A stretch of 64,000 nucleotides of DNA from Malurus cyaneus samueli (Eukaryota; Chordata; Aves; Passeriformes; Maluridae), in NCBI GenBank assembly GCA_009741485.1, contig CM019217.1:30728061-30792060 (forward strand), given 5' to 3'. This document shows, piece after piece, positions 37,072-50,075 of this stretch. The stretch's first letter is position 1. Each line of letters starts with the position of its first letter. The translations under genes and the position numbers were made by a program. The notes under the pieces were generated by a model that was given only the letters and a program-made list of their open reading frames with translations, was not told the origin of the DNA and searched no databases.

Positions 37072-39530
37072 AGGAAACTATTATTATAAGAAAAACTGAA
37101 GATGACAGAAAGCAATGAATGCAATATTTTAAGGCCATAGAGCACTTAAAATATTGGTTATGTCACATTGTGATGATCTAGATTAAAAAGAAAAAAGCAA
37201 TTATCTTTTAGACTTATGTACACTCAGAACTTTCCACGTAGTATTTTGTCTCTGTAGACAGTTACAGTTAAGACATTGAATTTACCTTTTGGTGTTCAAC
37301 TGCATCTAATGAAATTAAAAAAATAATAATATGTTTCATAAATAATCTTAGACAATCTATGTTTTTTGTTACCTGCAAGTGTAATTTGCATCAGAAATTT
37401 GTAATTGTTTTCATTTTACAAATATGTTTTGAAATTATGCTCTTCAGATATTCTCTTAGTTTGAGAGGAAAAAAAAAAGTAGTATTGCCCTTTTCTTTCC
37501 TGAAAGAAAAGCTAATAATTAGATTAATCCTGGCAGTGCTGTCCTAGAATTAAAACAAAATTAATTTGTGTGTATTTTGAAGAAGAAATATAAAATTAAT
37601 CATCTAAGATGTAAAGTAACCTTCACTAGAAAATGACAACGGTATTTATTCTTCTCTGGGAGTCTGATTTTGTGATGCTTTTCTCATGCACTTCAAAAAT
37701 TAATTCCAAACCTATTAACTCGGAAGTGTCTCCATATTTTACATGTTAAGCTTTCATGTTTCCTTTCCTGTTATCTCTCTCACATTCAAGAACCCTGTTT
37801 TTTGATAGCCAGGCATGCCAAATGCCATATTAATTGCTATGTAATGAAGCTGACTTCCAATTAATAATTATCTTAATATTCCTTTCTAATTCAGGCTATT
37901 TTCTGAATTCAAAATTATACTTTTTTAATTTATTAAACGTTATTACTCTAAGGTCCATTAAAACTATCTAGGACTAGTCTGATGAAATGCAAAAGTCAGT
38001 GAGGCTGTGATTCACCAACTTACATTGACAAATGCTTTTCAAGAGCCCTTAGAACACAGAAGGATCTATGGCAGATTTTATATTACTGCAGAAGTTGTTT
38101 CATTGTCATTACCAGACATTTCAAAGAGATTTAATTGCATATTTTCACATCTCATGTGTTTTCAGAGCTATTTGCAGCACCAGTATTTCTCCTCTTATGT
38201 CAAAAATAAAAGTTGTGAATATAATTTCATTACTACTTGCTGTCAAGAAAATCAATGGTACATGACTCCTTCTGACTTCAGTTAGACTGAAAAAGCTCTT
38301 TTTTAACCATATCCTCTATTTAAGTAGTATGAATAATGTTTTCATCTGAAATTATTTTCTAAGAAAAAAGTATATGAAAGATATCAGAATTATTTATTTT
38401 GATGAAAACAGCTGTTACTGAGGTGACATTATAGGTGTGAAAGATGCATTCTCATTTCTTAACTAAAAGAGATGAAGAGGAAGGAAGTTACCCTAAAAGG
38501 CTTGTTTGCAACTGGAAGACTTTTGAGAATGTGTTTTGAGGGGAAAGGAAGAGGAAGAATAGGTATTCATTTTAATTAGGTTGCCTGATTCTTTTTTCAT
38601 GGTCATAAAGAAAATATCTGTTTTCCAGTTACTATATTATCCACTCTGCCATCTTAAGGAGTCAGTTGTAGTTCTAGAAGGTAACACAAGGTTCTCTTTG
38701 GTCCATTCCCATGACACTTAGACTCTCCAGAAATGTTATTTGAAGGTATTTCTATTTAATTATTTCCCATTAACAGCTGACCCTGTTCTGCAGTGTACTA
38801 ACTGAATTAGGATGACAGATCAAAGTTTTGGTAGTTGCATGAACTAAATGGGAACTGATCCAAATCAAGCCTAAAACCAATAAATTAAACAAAAATAATC
38901 TGGATTTATCTCATCTCACCCATTAATTGTCTGCACTGAGAGCTGTGGCAGCACAGCTGAAGGAGGAACAGCCAGGTCTGGAGCTGAAGCACAAGAGCCA
39001 GGAGCAGGAGTTTCTGTTCCTGAACATTTTAAGGTGAAATTGTTAGCAAACAAGTTTTATCATTGGAGTGTGGGTGGGTGAAGAGGAGAGGGAGGAAATG
39101 TTTGGGAGAGGCAAGAGATGCTCCATCTTTGCCCTGAATTACATCTCCCAAAAAGCTACAAAACCTAAATACCAGGGTTACACAGCAGAAGTCTCATAAA
39201 GATTCATTTTCCCAGACAGACAAAGGCATTGTAAGATCACAATGGTATTGTGATCTTGAGAAACCTGGAAAGACTTCTTTAAGTCAGATATTTTTTCCCC
39301 AGGGCTAGATCTCAGGATTAGACTGCTGACTTAATTCCCCTGTAATTCTGTTCCACAATTTTCACAACACCTGAGTATGTTGCTGTATTTTTCAAAAGCA
39401 GGGATGATTTTATGTTCCTACTTATTTAACATTTTGTTTCTTATTTACTGCTCATAACTAAATAAAGTCGATATGGTGACAGTGTTTTACTGTTGTTTTT
39501 TTGATATATTATGTTTCCCCATTTTAAGTT

Positions 39531-39687
39531 GTGGATGTTTTATCCCTGGAAGTGTACAAGGACAGGTTGGACAGAGTGCTGAGTAACCTGGTCTAGTGAA
39601 AGGTGTCCCTGTTCATGGCAAGGAGGTTGGAACCAGGTAATCTTTAAGGGCCCTTCCATCCCAGGCCATTCTATGATTCCATGATTT
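39531..39687 (+). mobile_element. CR1-type LINE 3' end (5'-truncated)
   Basis: This is the clearest CR1 tail in the window: GTGGATG..TATCCCTGGAAGTGTACAAGGA, CAGGTTGGACAGAGTGCTGAG, TAACCTGGTCTAGTGAAAGG, TGTCCCTGTTCATGGCA, AGGTTGGAACCAGGTAATC, TTTAAGGGCCCTTCCATCC, and the tail CCATTCTATGATTCCATGATT. It matches the well-known avian CR1 3' end along its length with modest divergence. Only the 3' untranslated part is present, so it is inactive. Plus-strand orientation. Confidence 0.92.
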
Positions 39688-39730
39688 TTCCCCAAACACA
39701 ATCACATCAAATAAAATTCATTCTTTATCT

Positions 39731-39780
39731 GTTACCTTTTAAAAAAAAAAAAAAAAAAAAAAAAATCCCCAAAAGGTAAC
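39731..39780. repeat. A25 run framed by perfect 10-bp inverted repeats
   Basis: GTTACCTTTT (39731-39740) and AAAAGGTAAC (39771-39780) are exact reverse complements enclosing A25 (39741-39765) and TCCCC. The arms could form a hairpin with a 30-nt A-rich loop. It lies about 45 bp downstream of the CR1 tail; CR1 carries no poly-A, so the run is independent of it. Confidence 0.9.
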
Positions 39781-42700
39781 TTCCCTCAGAGAAATAGTTA
39801 GAGAGTTACTGAAGCTAAACATACCTCTCAAATTTGGTTCAAAGCAACTTCATTTCTTTCTCAGAGACAACTTAATTTCTTCTTCTCCTAGTAATCAGTT
39901 GGATTAAGCAATCCATATGTACATTTGTGAAAAATACAAATAAAGGGTAAATTCATTGGATGTGCTCACCTTTGAAGACTGTTTCCTGACCCCCCAGAGA
40001 AAGGAAATCTTTCACCTCCAGCAGGTACATTTGCATTATCATTACTTGAAAAAATGAATCATTATTATTTGAACTCACAAAATATATGTCAGTTTCTATT
40101 CAAATGGAATTGCGGTATGAACATATAGACTCTCTCTGAAATAAGTGGCTTTTTCTGTTCATTTATTGCAGCAGGAAAATTCATGTTTGAGGGAGAAGAG
40201 TAAAGAAAACTGGGATCTAAATTTTCAGCAAAAATATTAATTTATAGTAATAGTACCTTAATTCTATAATCTGAGGATTTTAAGGACTGGGTAGTGACTG
40301 GGCAAGTGTCTGGCCACACATGTATTCAGGATAATCCTCTGCTCCAGCATATGGTGAAGTAGTAGCCTTTCAGATCATTTAAACAGCTGGCTTTACAAGT
40401 AGGCAGCCAGTCGTTAGATACTTTCCCAAATGCAGCCATCTTTTGTATTTAATAAAAATAATCACTTTGTAGAGGGTGTTGGGAGCAGAGCTCTGCAAAC
40501 CTTCCACATAAATGGGCTGCTGGGTGCTGACACACAGAACTGATGTAGTTCAATAAAGAGGTAGCGCTGCTGAAGATTGAGTATTACAGCAGACTGAATA
40601 GCAGGTGGTCATCACCTTGCAGAAGATATGACTATCCTGGGACCACAAGTGCAGCCCGATAATTCCAAAACCAGCATGAATCACTGCCTGCTTAGAAGCA
40701 TGGAAAGATGAAAGAAAGTTTCTGCATGCTCAGTACTGCAAGCAAGTTACCTTACTCCTTCTTGGAGTAAGTTAAGAAACTACCAAAAAAAGGAATGAGA
40801 CCTCTACACCTCAGTGAAAGAGAAGTGTGCATGTCAGATAACTACTATTTCAATATGCATACACATGGAAAGAGAAAAAAAAAAAAAAACAAAACCACAA
40901 ACCAAAACCACCTTTATCTTAATAAGAGTTATCTCCTAATTATGTAGGGAAGACGAGGGGGAAAAGAAAACCAGGTGGAGTTCAGTCTAATTTTAGGTGA
41001 TATGATGGCAAACTAAAGAAATGGGAAGCATATAAATTCAAGTTATTGAACATTTTAATTCAGTATTTTGGCTCCTTGACACATTCTCCACTATGTTCAG
41101 ATGCTGCGAGAACAATGTGACCCTTACACACCAGCTGGACAGGAAGGGGTTGTGAAGAATTGTCTTGCAATCTTCTGATTTTTGTTCTTGCCTCTGCTGT
41201 CTCCCCAAAAATAAAGGTCCTCACTTTAGAGACATAATCATAACTACTTGTAGTACAAAGAACAATGGCTTGGATTTTCTTTTTCTGCTGTTTCCTTACT
41301 GTTTTTAATGCAGTCTTTTGAGACAATTATCATATAATATTGAAGTAATTAAGCTGGAGATTTGTATTTGTGGCAATAATAGGAAACTTAGGAGACAATT
41401 TAGGAGATGGAATTTGCCCTTGAAGTTTAGGTCATGCCATGAAAGAAACTCTGAGAAGGCATTAAAGGTAATATGACCTTCAGAAGTCTCTTGTTGCTTC
41501 CGTGAAGAGGCAGAAGTCTCTTTCAGATTTGTCCTCTTTTATATAACAGATGGTGTAGAAACGACAGATATGCTTGAATGTTCAAAATAGTCCCCAAGGT
41601 TATATCATACATGAAACACTAATTTTTGAGATTCCATTAGTTCTTTGAGAATTGCTGCAAGTTAGTGCCCAATCCCTGACAGTAGCTAGCCCCAGATGCT
41701 TCAGGGTACGATGCAGGAGTGTCTGATTTGAAGAACTACAGAATAAAGTGCTCAAAAGAGAAAAGTTTTTGGGTTTTTGTGTGTTGAGTTTTTTTCTCTC
41801 AACAGAAATTTGCTCACCAATGCTTTGCTTATCCTTTAGGGCACTGCCTCCTTATCAGCAGAAACAACAAAAGACTATCATTGTATACAGGACATACTTA
41901 TTTCAGCAACAGCTGGGTTTTTTTCAGGCCAAAGGGTTACATTTTTATCCAGTGGAAGCACTGAGCCTTGAACTGTCTTTGTAAGATAAAGAATTATAAA
42001 AAGACAGTGTATTTGACTTGAAGGATTTTTAGAATCTGGTGTTCACTAATCATTGTAATCTAAAGTATGCTGCATGTAATGACCTAAAGATGTGCCAGAA
42101 GGTCCATTTCTTAATCCAAGATAGTTCTAAGTCTGAACTGCCATGAGAAAGAACTTCAAGGTTAGAAATCTTAAAATGTTTTTGTGCACCAGTCAGTGCT
42201 GAGTGATGTACTACTGTTAATTTTGGTTTTCAGACTTTAAGTTATTCTAGAAAGTCCTTTTTCCTCTCAACACTTGCAAGTTGCTGATAATATGCTGTAT
42301 GAAATGCCTCATCAGTTTCTGAATATTTTCCTAAACTTATGAGCTATGTATTGCTTTGGGACAGTGTGTTTCACACCTGTGTTATGTGACAGAGACAGTA
42401 TTTTGCACACATTAAGCCTTGATAATAAACTCCATTTTAAGGATCGAATATTGCAGTCAGTAGTGTGAACAATTTATTATTCCACAGCTGTGGAGCACAT
42501 ATTGCCAAAACATGGAGATGTGTTTCCTGATGTTTTGTTAATTACAATTTGAATTTTTCACAGCAACCCCTTAGGAGAAATTGAGGTAGAAGAATAAAAT
42601 TTCCCCTTAATTTACTGAAATAGAAGGTCCTTGACAGAAATAGATTCCAACAATTTTTGTGCTAAAGATGAATGCAAAGGAATAATTTGGAGTCAAGCTG

Positions 42701-45700
42701 TAAAGCCATAGTGTCCGTTGTTTTTCATTGAACATCCATATTGCTGTGGCCAACTTGGGCATTTCTCAACTTCCACTCCTTTTTCCAGTTTCCCAGGTGT
42801 TTTCAGATTCCTGCCAAAGCACTGGTCCTGGCTAGGCTCCTGTCCTGTTTTAAATCTAATCATACCCCTAGAAGGAGCTGTTCTCAAAAAGGTGGAAGTG
42901 GGATGTATGCCTGGCAGTGGGAGAAGAGGAAAAGTGGACAATGGAACTGCATTGGAAAATGACAATGGAAATTGACATTCATCTGAAATTTTATCAGAAG
43001 CTGACTGCATAATTGTAGAATCTACTACTTCAGTCTTTCCCATGCTCTCCCTAGTGCCAAGACAGCTGTTCACACAGTGAACCAAGACAAGAGGTGTTCC
43101 AGGGCACTGGATCTGTCCCTACATAAAATGTTTGGTTCTCTGTTCACCCTACAGAGGTGAGTTTGTTAATCCAAATGAGCATGTAGTCACACAAATATAT
43201 ATATATTGACACAAAGTGGAGAGAAGCTTGACACTGGAAGTGATTCAAGAAAAAGCAAGAGTATGGTTTCCTAGCAAAGAATGTCCCATGAAGCCTCAGC
43301 TTCAGGAATATTCATTCTAAGGGGAGCACTGCCAATTTCAGAAGGCTTCAGCAGGACTGGCCACAGAGTAAACAATTTACAGCACAGCCCTTGATTCCTC
43401 TACAGCACTTTATCCTTAATTACACCCCTTATCCAGCATTGCCTCACAGATATCTGTGTGTGCATTGCATGTTACTCATTTGCATTGGCACAATGAGAAG
43501 GGATGGTTGTCAGGGTTTTCCTTTACTATTTTTGTAGAAAGCATTTTTAACACGGTTAAAGGATTTGATGCTGTGAAGCGCTGGGTCTCAGAAGCTCACT
43601 AATTTCATCTGCAGTGCAGTCTGCTGAGCATCTCTCAGGGCAGTCCGCCTCTTAAAGGATTAGACCATTTTGTAATGCCATCCATTTGTGTCAATATTTT
43701 ATCAGTAATACAGAGATTATGCATAAAGTTGTTTCTCAGCCTGATTAACTGCTGTATGGAAAGGGATATTGCATCTTTACAACCTTGGTAATCTAGAATT
43801 CTGTTTGATTTAGACAGTACTAAAACACACAGAATAACACAGACACTCAAAATTCTAAGAATTAATGCTGTCTGGATAACACATACGCATGCAATGGTGA
43901 CAATGTACCTTTAAAAATCTGCTAGAGTGGACAGGAGTAGGACAGAAGTTCCTTTCCAGGAAAACATACGGTTTCCCAGGATCTGGGATAGTCTGTTGCC
44001 CTACCAGACATTGGATAAGCCAGAAAGACAATTGGGGAGAATAGGAGTAACACTGTTATTGCTTACGGCTGCTGCACTTTTTTTTTTTTTTTGTGAAGGG
44101 AGATGAAATTTTGATCTTGAGGAACCAGAAAGGATCATTCCACTTCTTCAGGCTATGTTGTCAAGCAGAGAAGCAGAGAAGGAAAGATATGCAGCTATCT
44201 AGTCCTACAGGCTAGCTCTTGGAAATGACACAAGCACAAAGAGGTGACATGCTATAGAAAAAATTTTGTCATTGGTTCTTGCATACTGGAATAATATCTA
44301 CATTTGATGTGACATGAAACCACAGACAATCTTTTCCCTTCAGGCAATGGCTTCTTCTGTTATTTTTTTTTTGGTTTTTGGTTTTTTTTTGGTCTTAGTA
44401 TTTCATTCTTATGTTTTTATTTTCCCTGTCCTTCTATTCTCCCTGATATTGCTCCCTCCTTTTCTATTTTTTTTTCCCCTGAGGCATCCCCTTTGCAACA
44501 CTGCATCCTCCAGTCCCCCTGCCTCAATAAATTCCTCTCCCAGTCATCAGACATCCTTGTCTGAGGAGCTGCTGAGTTTTTCTTTCTTCTCCTTCTTCAG
44601 ATTCCATTGCCAGGAGGTACAGGAGATGTGGCAGTGCTCTGGTGACATGTGGTGACCCTGCTCAGTGTGCTCCCAGGGTGACAGCACAGCAGCACTGCCT
44701 GGAGAGTCCCTCAGTGCTGATGGCGTGGGGTGACCTGCCCAGGCAGGGGAGGCAATGAGCAGCAACACAGAACACAGGGGGCGAGTTCCAGTCCACAGGG
44801 TAATTCCAGAGGCATGAAGTTTTATTTCAGTTCACAAGAAGAGACAGAAGAGGTATTTCTGACTCACTTTGAGGATCTGAGCATAGTGCAATGATTCAGG
44901 CAGCAGCAGATGGCACACACGTGCCTTGGGGCAGCATTCCACCCTGATCAGAAGATTGTGGGAGCATTTGTATGTGATGGAAAAGTGAAAATATTGCAAT
45001 ATATTGTGGTGAGAAAGAGAATGTATCTTGATGAGCAGGAAAGTAAACATAGCCATTTCTGAGCTTTAATCAGTTTTAATCGTGAATTGTTGAAAAAACT
45101 CTGTGTTTACTTCTAGATTTCGTATTATTTACTGAGTTTCTTCATTGAGCACAGCAAATAATAGAGCAACTTCCACAGAAGACAATTTAATTTGATTTAT
45201 AATTATTGTGAATTTTATTATAACTTTATTTTCTTGTATGATTCATTTCTACCCACAGTAATGTCAGTTTATGATGCTGCTTTAAAGTAATCATAATGTC
45301 ATTTTCACTATCTCTTTTAGAATGTTCACTGTCTTAGACATATGTCTGGTGACATTCAAATGAATACTCTATTTATGTGTGGTATGTACATAGGATAAAA
45401 CTGTAAAACAGGTTTTTAATGTGCAAATAAATGCTGTACTACGGCACTTACGGGAGGTATTTTCAAGGTTATACAATGCATTGATACCATCAGGGCAAAC
45501 AGATTTTCAATATGAAACAATTTCATATCAGAATTTTTTCTAAAGAGAGTTGCATAAAATTGAATACTATACAGTGTACACTATTTAAAGATAAGAACAT
45601 TTAATATTGTTTCTCATAAAAATTATCTTCCATATTCAGAGAAGGATTTGTGAATGCTCAGCCATTTTAAAGCTCTTCCTCTTTTGCATGTGAATATGTT

Positions 45701-48700
45701 GGAAGTGTTGAGGTGCTGCTAAATGCTTTCTAGCAAGCTCTGAGAAATGGTAAAGACTTGCTGATCTTCCTTTACACATTTGAAATTTTGCAGTGTCTAC
45801 CAGGATATACTGCTGTCAATTCCTTCTTCACTGAAGGAAGTTCTCACAGACCTACACCCTAACTTCAGAAGATTTGTGTTATGTGGAAACAAAAGAATTC
45901 AGAATTAGTTCAATGATAGGTGATTGCTTAGATGATATAAAAATATATGATATGATAAATAGAAAGCATTTCGCCTTAGCACCTGGATTACTTATCAGGA
46001 CAAGGACACCTTGGGTGGAAAAAACCTGCAATATTTCCTGTCTGGGGTGCAGGAGTCACAGGAACATGAGGTAGGTGGGAGGGGCAGCACCATGGAAATG
46101 GCGTATTTCACCAAGAAGGTAAATCAACTAATAATGACAGAGGAGTTGGATTTGTAAGGATAAATGCAGTATTTTATTACAGTAATTGGGATATAGAATA
46201 ATCTTTCTATCTAGATATCAATATCTGAAGCAATAGATATTGCATTGCTCTTAATAAAAAAATATTATGTTAAACAGTTTGTCAAATATGAAAAAAAGGT
46301 GATCAACACTTCTGTAGGTTTTAGGGGTTTTCTTAAGTGTATTAGTTAATGATAGAATTAAAAACCATTATTCAAAACAGATTTGATGATCCCTCTACCT
46401 TTTCTTTAAATACCCACTTAAAGCTTTCTACTCCTTAAGCTTTCCTCTCCCTTCCTTTCCATCTCTGAGGCTAGAAAATCTGTCCACTGGAAGACAGACC
46501 TCTACTCCTCACAAGATGTTTCCAGGTTTTGTTCAGGAGGAGCTACCTGTAGTTTTCAGTGGGAAATTTGCATTACTTTGAGTTTTGCCAGTTACTCCTA
46601 GGAGGAATACTTCTTTTCCCCCTTCTTTGACAGGCTTTTTTATTCAAAAGAAATTATCAGAATGAGAATAAAGGCAATCTTTCCACTCTTCCTCTCAGCC
46701 ACTGTCTTTAACAAAATGTATCATAACTTGCAGAAATTACATAAAGAAGACACACACATATGATTCCTTGGTATTTCTACAGCTTTAGCAGGATGAACTG
46801 TGCCACCATATATGTTCGTTCTAGACAAGGAGACAAAGACACAATATTCTCTCAGTTAATGCTTGAAAAAAATCCTAAACCAGAGTCACAAGTGGTTATT
46901 CCTTTCAATGATTTTAATACATGTATAATCCACAATTCCTTATGGCTAACTGGAACAAAATTAAATTTACACCTTTCCAAAAGAAAATGACTTTTTAATT
47001 CAAATAATAGAATTTCTTTTCTTTCATTAAAATAAAAGAGAGATCTTTTAATACTGTGAAAATATTTTGTTTCAATGTTTTGGAAAAATAGATAAAAGTT
47101 TATGAAAATTGACACAAAGCTTTTGACAGTTTTATGTCATTTCTCTTTGATGGCCTCACCTTTGAAATGTTGGCTCATCTGGTGTCTGAGCTGTCTTATT
47201 AACCATTGGGTTTTAAGTTTTTCTGACTTCTTCGTCTTGTTTTAGCGAGGGAATCCATCCTGGATCTAAGCAATTTTCTCACAAAAGCTTGTTAAGACAA
47301 ATGGTTCTGATTTAAATGTGTTAGCATGTCTGATGCAGAGGTTTTTTCAAAAATTTTCCCAAGAGCTGATTGTGATTTCATTCATGATTTAGAGAGCTAG
47401 CAATTGTTATAGTTCCTTGTGTCCCTTCAACTTAGCTGTCAGGTTAAAATGCCCATGTCACAGCTCCTTGATTATGAGGAGCAGTGAAATTTGCATCTCT
47501 GTCATACACTAAATTCAGCTAAAAGAGACACATAGGCACTGTGTTGTTACTGGTCTCTGTTTTGTTTATGAGAATCTGCCAAGTCTCTTTGTAGAACAGC
47601 AAATTGCACACCATTCAAATATGCATAAAGGTAATGTATTATTTGTTTTTGCTGGACTACAAGTTCCCTCAGCATCAGTGTTACAGTAAGATTGCCACGA
47701 GATAACTTCCTGAGTGCCCCTTTTGTCCACCAGCTCTGGGCCAACTCAGCTGGCTACAGGCAAGAAAAATCATTTTAGTTCCAAAATGCAAACATTTTTC
47801 AAAATGTCATCCAATGCCTAAAAAAATAATACTTGCAGAGATTGGGCAACTATTCCATTTTCAATCTCTATTACTTTAGCCATTCGTTTGGAATAGACCT
47901 ATTATGGCAGGTCATATTACAATGTCAGCGATTTTAAACTCTCCGTAGTGAAGAGTTGACAGCATTTTATTGGAAGTGTTTTCGGTATTACTTGCAAGAT
48001 CCTTTATGCTGCCCACCAATATTATTCCTTAATAAACTACTCATTATTGCTTTATCAATCTGTTGTTTTCAGAGCATGGTGTAATGTGTACGCTTTGAAA
48101 AATTTAAATGCAATAGAAAATTATTAACACTTTTCAGAGTAAGAAAGATTGCTTGCTGTATAAGGTAGATCTTCTATAACTTCAAACAAATAGTCGTCAT
48201 GCCCTCTAGTAACTTTGTAGTCAAATCAAACCTTTGGGTGCAACTATAATTGCTTTACATACATTAAAAAAATTATGACTAAACAGAAACAAAGGATTTA
48301 ATATAATGAGAAATTATGTCCTTCTGTGAATGACATCTATTAATTCCCATTTTATTGTTACTTGACAATCCCTAACAGGAAATGCGAAATGCTTCTGGAT
48401 GTCAAATCTTGATATCTGAGTTCAGAAACACCATGATAGTGAAACAAATCAGTAGATGTTTTTGTTATCTGGTACACACTGACTGTCTCGAGCGCAAATT
48501 AAAGAGGTTGAAGAGACCAAAATGTTTCACCTTCTGATATATGCCTTCTCAGTAATCTAAAATCTGTTTGTGATGAGTTGGAAATTTTATTTGCAGTATT
48601 TAGGGTCCTAGAAATTGAGATGGAAGCTTCTCTAACTTCTCTAAAAGAGGTCCTGTAAAAATGTATGATGCAAAAAGATACCCCAAAACTTTCACTCATT

Positions 48701-48820
48701 AGACTGCATGAGTAACATATGTTACTCTGGCATAAAGGAGGCATAAACTTATTATGTTTACGTATTATTATTATTCAGTATTGTAACTTTTATTATTCAG
48801 TCTTCCATGTCCTGTGAAGC
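39781..48820. other. AT-rich single-copy DNA, no gene seen
   Basis: I see no supported gene. It contains an 8-bp perfect hairpin CTTACTCC/GGAGTAAG at 40751-40771, an A15 run near 40875-40889, a short (AT)n at about 43195-43207, a T15 run at 44078-44092, and a pyrimidine-rich 44350-44480 stretch. At 42693-43085 a 130-codon minus-strand frame overlaps plus-strand frames of 85 and 73 codons; none is recognised. The segment 40260-40620 (AATAAAG followed by GAGTATTACAGC) has a faint LTR flavour but no related copy in the window. Confidence 0.55.
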
Positions 48821-49180
48821 TCCAAAAAAGGGGAGGCGCATTGATGGCTGGACCTGATTTTATTTGTCTGCTTTGCTCACTTGCGGGTCACATAGAATTG
48901 AATTGAAATTTAAATACAGTGAGGATCTTGGTCTCTGGTTTTATGCATGGCAAAGATGCCCAGAGCAAATGGCCAGAATTTTTCTTACTGTAACACTTCA
49001 AACCATGCAATGTACAGTTTTATACTCTTGTAGAGGCCGAAAGCCGGCATTGCAGCCTTGCAGTTCAGAAACTGAAATTCAGCCGATAATAGTGTACCCC
49101 TGAGATCTGGAAAAACCAAAGAGAGTCTGAAAGTCTGGATGGAGGAGGACGAGACAGAGGAAGACGTTACCAAAGCAATG
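48821..49180. other. Mid-complexity sequence upstream of the ERV1-like LTR, possibly retroviral
   Basis: This stretch is less AT-rich than the surroundings and contains CpG words (GGGAGGCGCATT, AGAGGCCGAAAGCCGGCATT, GAGGACGAGACAGAGGAAGACG). The purine-rich end directly before the LTR could be remnant internal sequence with a polypurine tract, but no viral frame is recognisable and nothing else in the window matches it. Confidence 0.3.
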
Positions 49181-49670
49181 TGACTGAATGGCCTTGACTG
49201 TCTATGGGAAAAAGAAAATGGAATGTTGAAGAAGTGTTGTGGTGGATGAGACCACCCCAGAAAATGCTGCAGGGGTAGACAGCCCTGGGATAGCTGGAAC
49301 TCAGTGGTGGAAAGATCTTGACAATCCCCTCGGGAATTAGATGGTTCCAGCCATGAATATGTAAATCCTGATGTCCTGGTTGGATTTGATGTAACCCCTC
49401 ATTCTGCCTACCCCTTCCCCCATTGGTCATTGTATTCCCTTTGCCTCCTCTCTCTGCCCAGCTTCTCAGGCAACTGGCCCCCAGGTGTAAATCTGTGACC
49501 AGATAACCCCACCCCGCTCTCTTTTGTCTCTGGTGTCCTTCGGGAATAAAATCCTGGAATAAGCGATGTGATTGAGGCCTCTGTTTCTTTGTCTCTGGTA
49601 ATGTATGGACTATCAATCCACTGGAGTGTGTGTGCCTACTGTTCACTGGCCTGGGCGTAGGTTTTACTCC
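49181..49670 (+). mobile_element. ERV1-like (gammaretrovirus-like) solo LTR
   Basis: The region has LTR architecture: an inverted CCAAT (CATTGG at 49421-49426), a C/T-rich U3 part, GGTGTCCTTCGGGAATAAAATCC with a polyadenylation signal AATAAA at 49545-49550, then GATGTGATTGAGGCCTCTG, TTTCTTTGTCTCTGG. This signal-then-GT/T-rich order is usual for R-U5 of gammaretrovirus-like elements, and I associate the wording with bird ERV1 LTRs. The 159-codon minus-strand frame covering it is a shadow. Borders are uncertain by tens of bases and no target-site duplication could be fixed. No second copy lies in the window, so it is either solo or has lost its partner. Confidence 0.6.
49545..49550 (+). terminator. 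Polyadenylation signal AATAAA of the ERV1-like LTR
   Basis: Canonical hexamer in the expected R region, followed about 30-50 bp on by a GT/T-rich stretch. Confidence 0.5.
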
Positions 49671-50075
49671 TGCACAGCACCACAGAAGTGCTGGCCAAAG
49701 CGATCTCCATAGCCGGGGATGCTTGTGGTATATGCAGAGAGATCAGACCACCCTGGACACCCCCCGGCTTACGTTAAAGAAGAGTGAAGTTAGATAGGGC
49801 AGATGCCAAAGACAGAGAAAAATCGTGAAGAGTTACCAACACCACAGCTTTTGCAACACAATCATATGCTGATGAGTAGAGAAGCGGCTGCTAATTTGCC
49901 AATAAATAGTTGCCATTTATGCGGAAGACTTAGGATACACCTGTTGCTAAATAGATAAAAGGGGCTCAGCCCCATAATAAAGTACAAAATACACAGACAT
50001 TATGAAAGTGTGTCTGTGTGTCTCTGTGTCTTTTGCCCATTATTTGTGTCATGTTGTCCGTCTCTACTGTGACAT
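49671..50075 (+). mobile_element. ERVK-like LTR, adjacent to the ERV1-like LTR
   Basis: The order CATATGCTGATGAGTAG, GCGGAAGACTTAGGATACAC, CTGTTGCTAAATAGATAAAAGG, GGGCTCAGCCCCATAATAAA, then GTGTGTCTGTGTGTCTCTGT and GTCCGTCTCTACTG matches the layout of bird betaretrovirus-like LTRs: an AGATAAAAGG TATA-like box at 49953-49962, a 6-bp GGGGCT/AGCCCC hairpin at 49961-49973, and AATAAA at 49976-49981. The 5' border is unclear and may start within TCCTGCACAGCACC. It directly follows another LTR of different type, suggesting nested or clustered insertion. Confidence 0.6.
49976..49981 (+). terminator. Polyadenylation signal AATAAA of the ERVK-like LTR
   Basis: The hexamer directly follows the GGGGCT-C-AGCCCC hairpin and lies about 20 bp after the TATA-like GATAAAAGG, so the unit looks compact. 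It is followed by the GT-rich tract at 50008-50030. Confidence 0.45.

Larger units (their letters stand above)
33001..39530. other. AT-rich single-copy DNA, no gene seen
   Basis: I see no supported gene. Homopolymers include A18 at 34408-34425 and T19 at 37053-37071; the latter is followed by AGGAAAC and looks like a splice acceptor tract without an evident exon. At 36340-36610 four frames on both strands are open for 69-94 codons in a GC-richer patch; they conflict with each other and none is recognised. A GC-richer patch also occurs at 35555-35640. Confidence 0.55.

Noticed and set aside
40260..40620. Possible LTR (AATAAAG followed by GAGTATTACAGC)
   Set aside because: No second copy in the window, no TATA box at suitable spacing and no clear borders.
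49167..49646. 159-codon minus-strand open frame
   Set aside because: It is antisense to a recognisable LTR, so it is a shadow of LTR composition.
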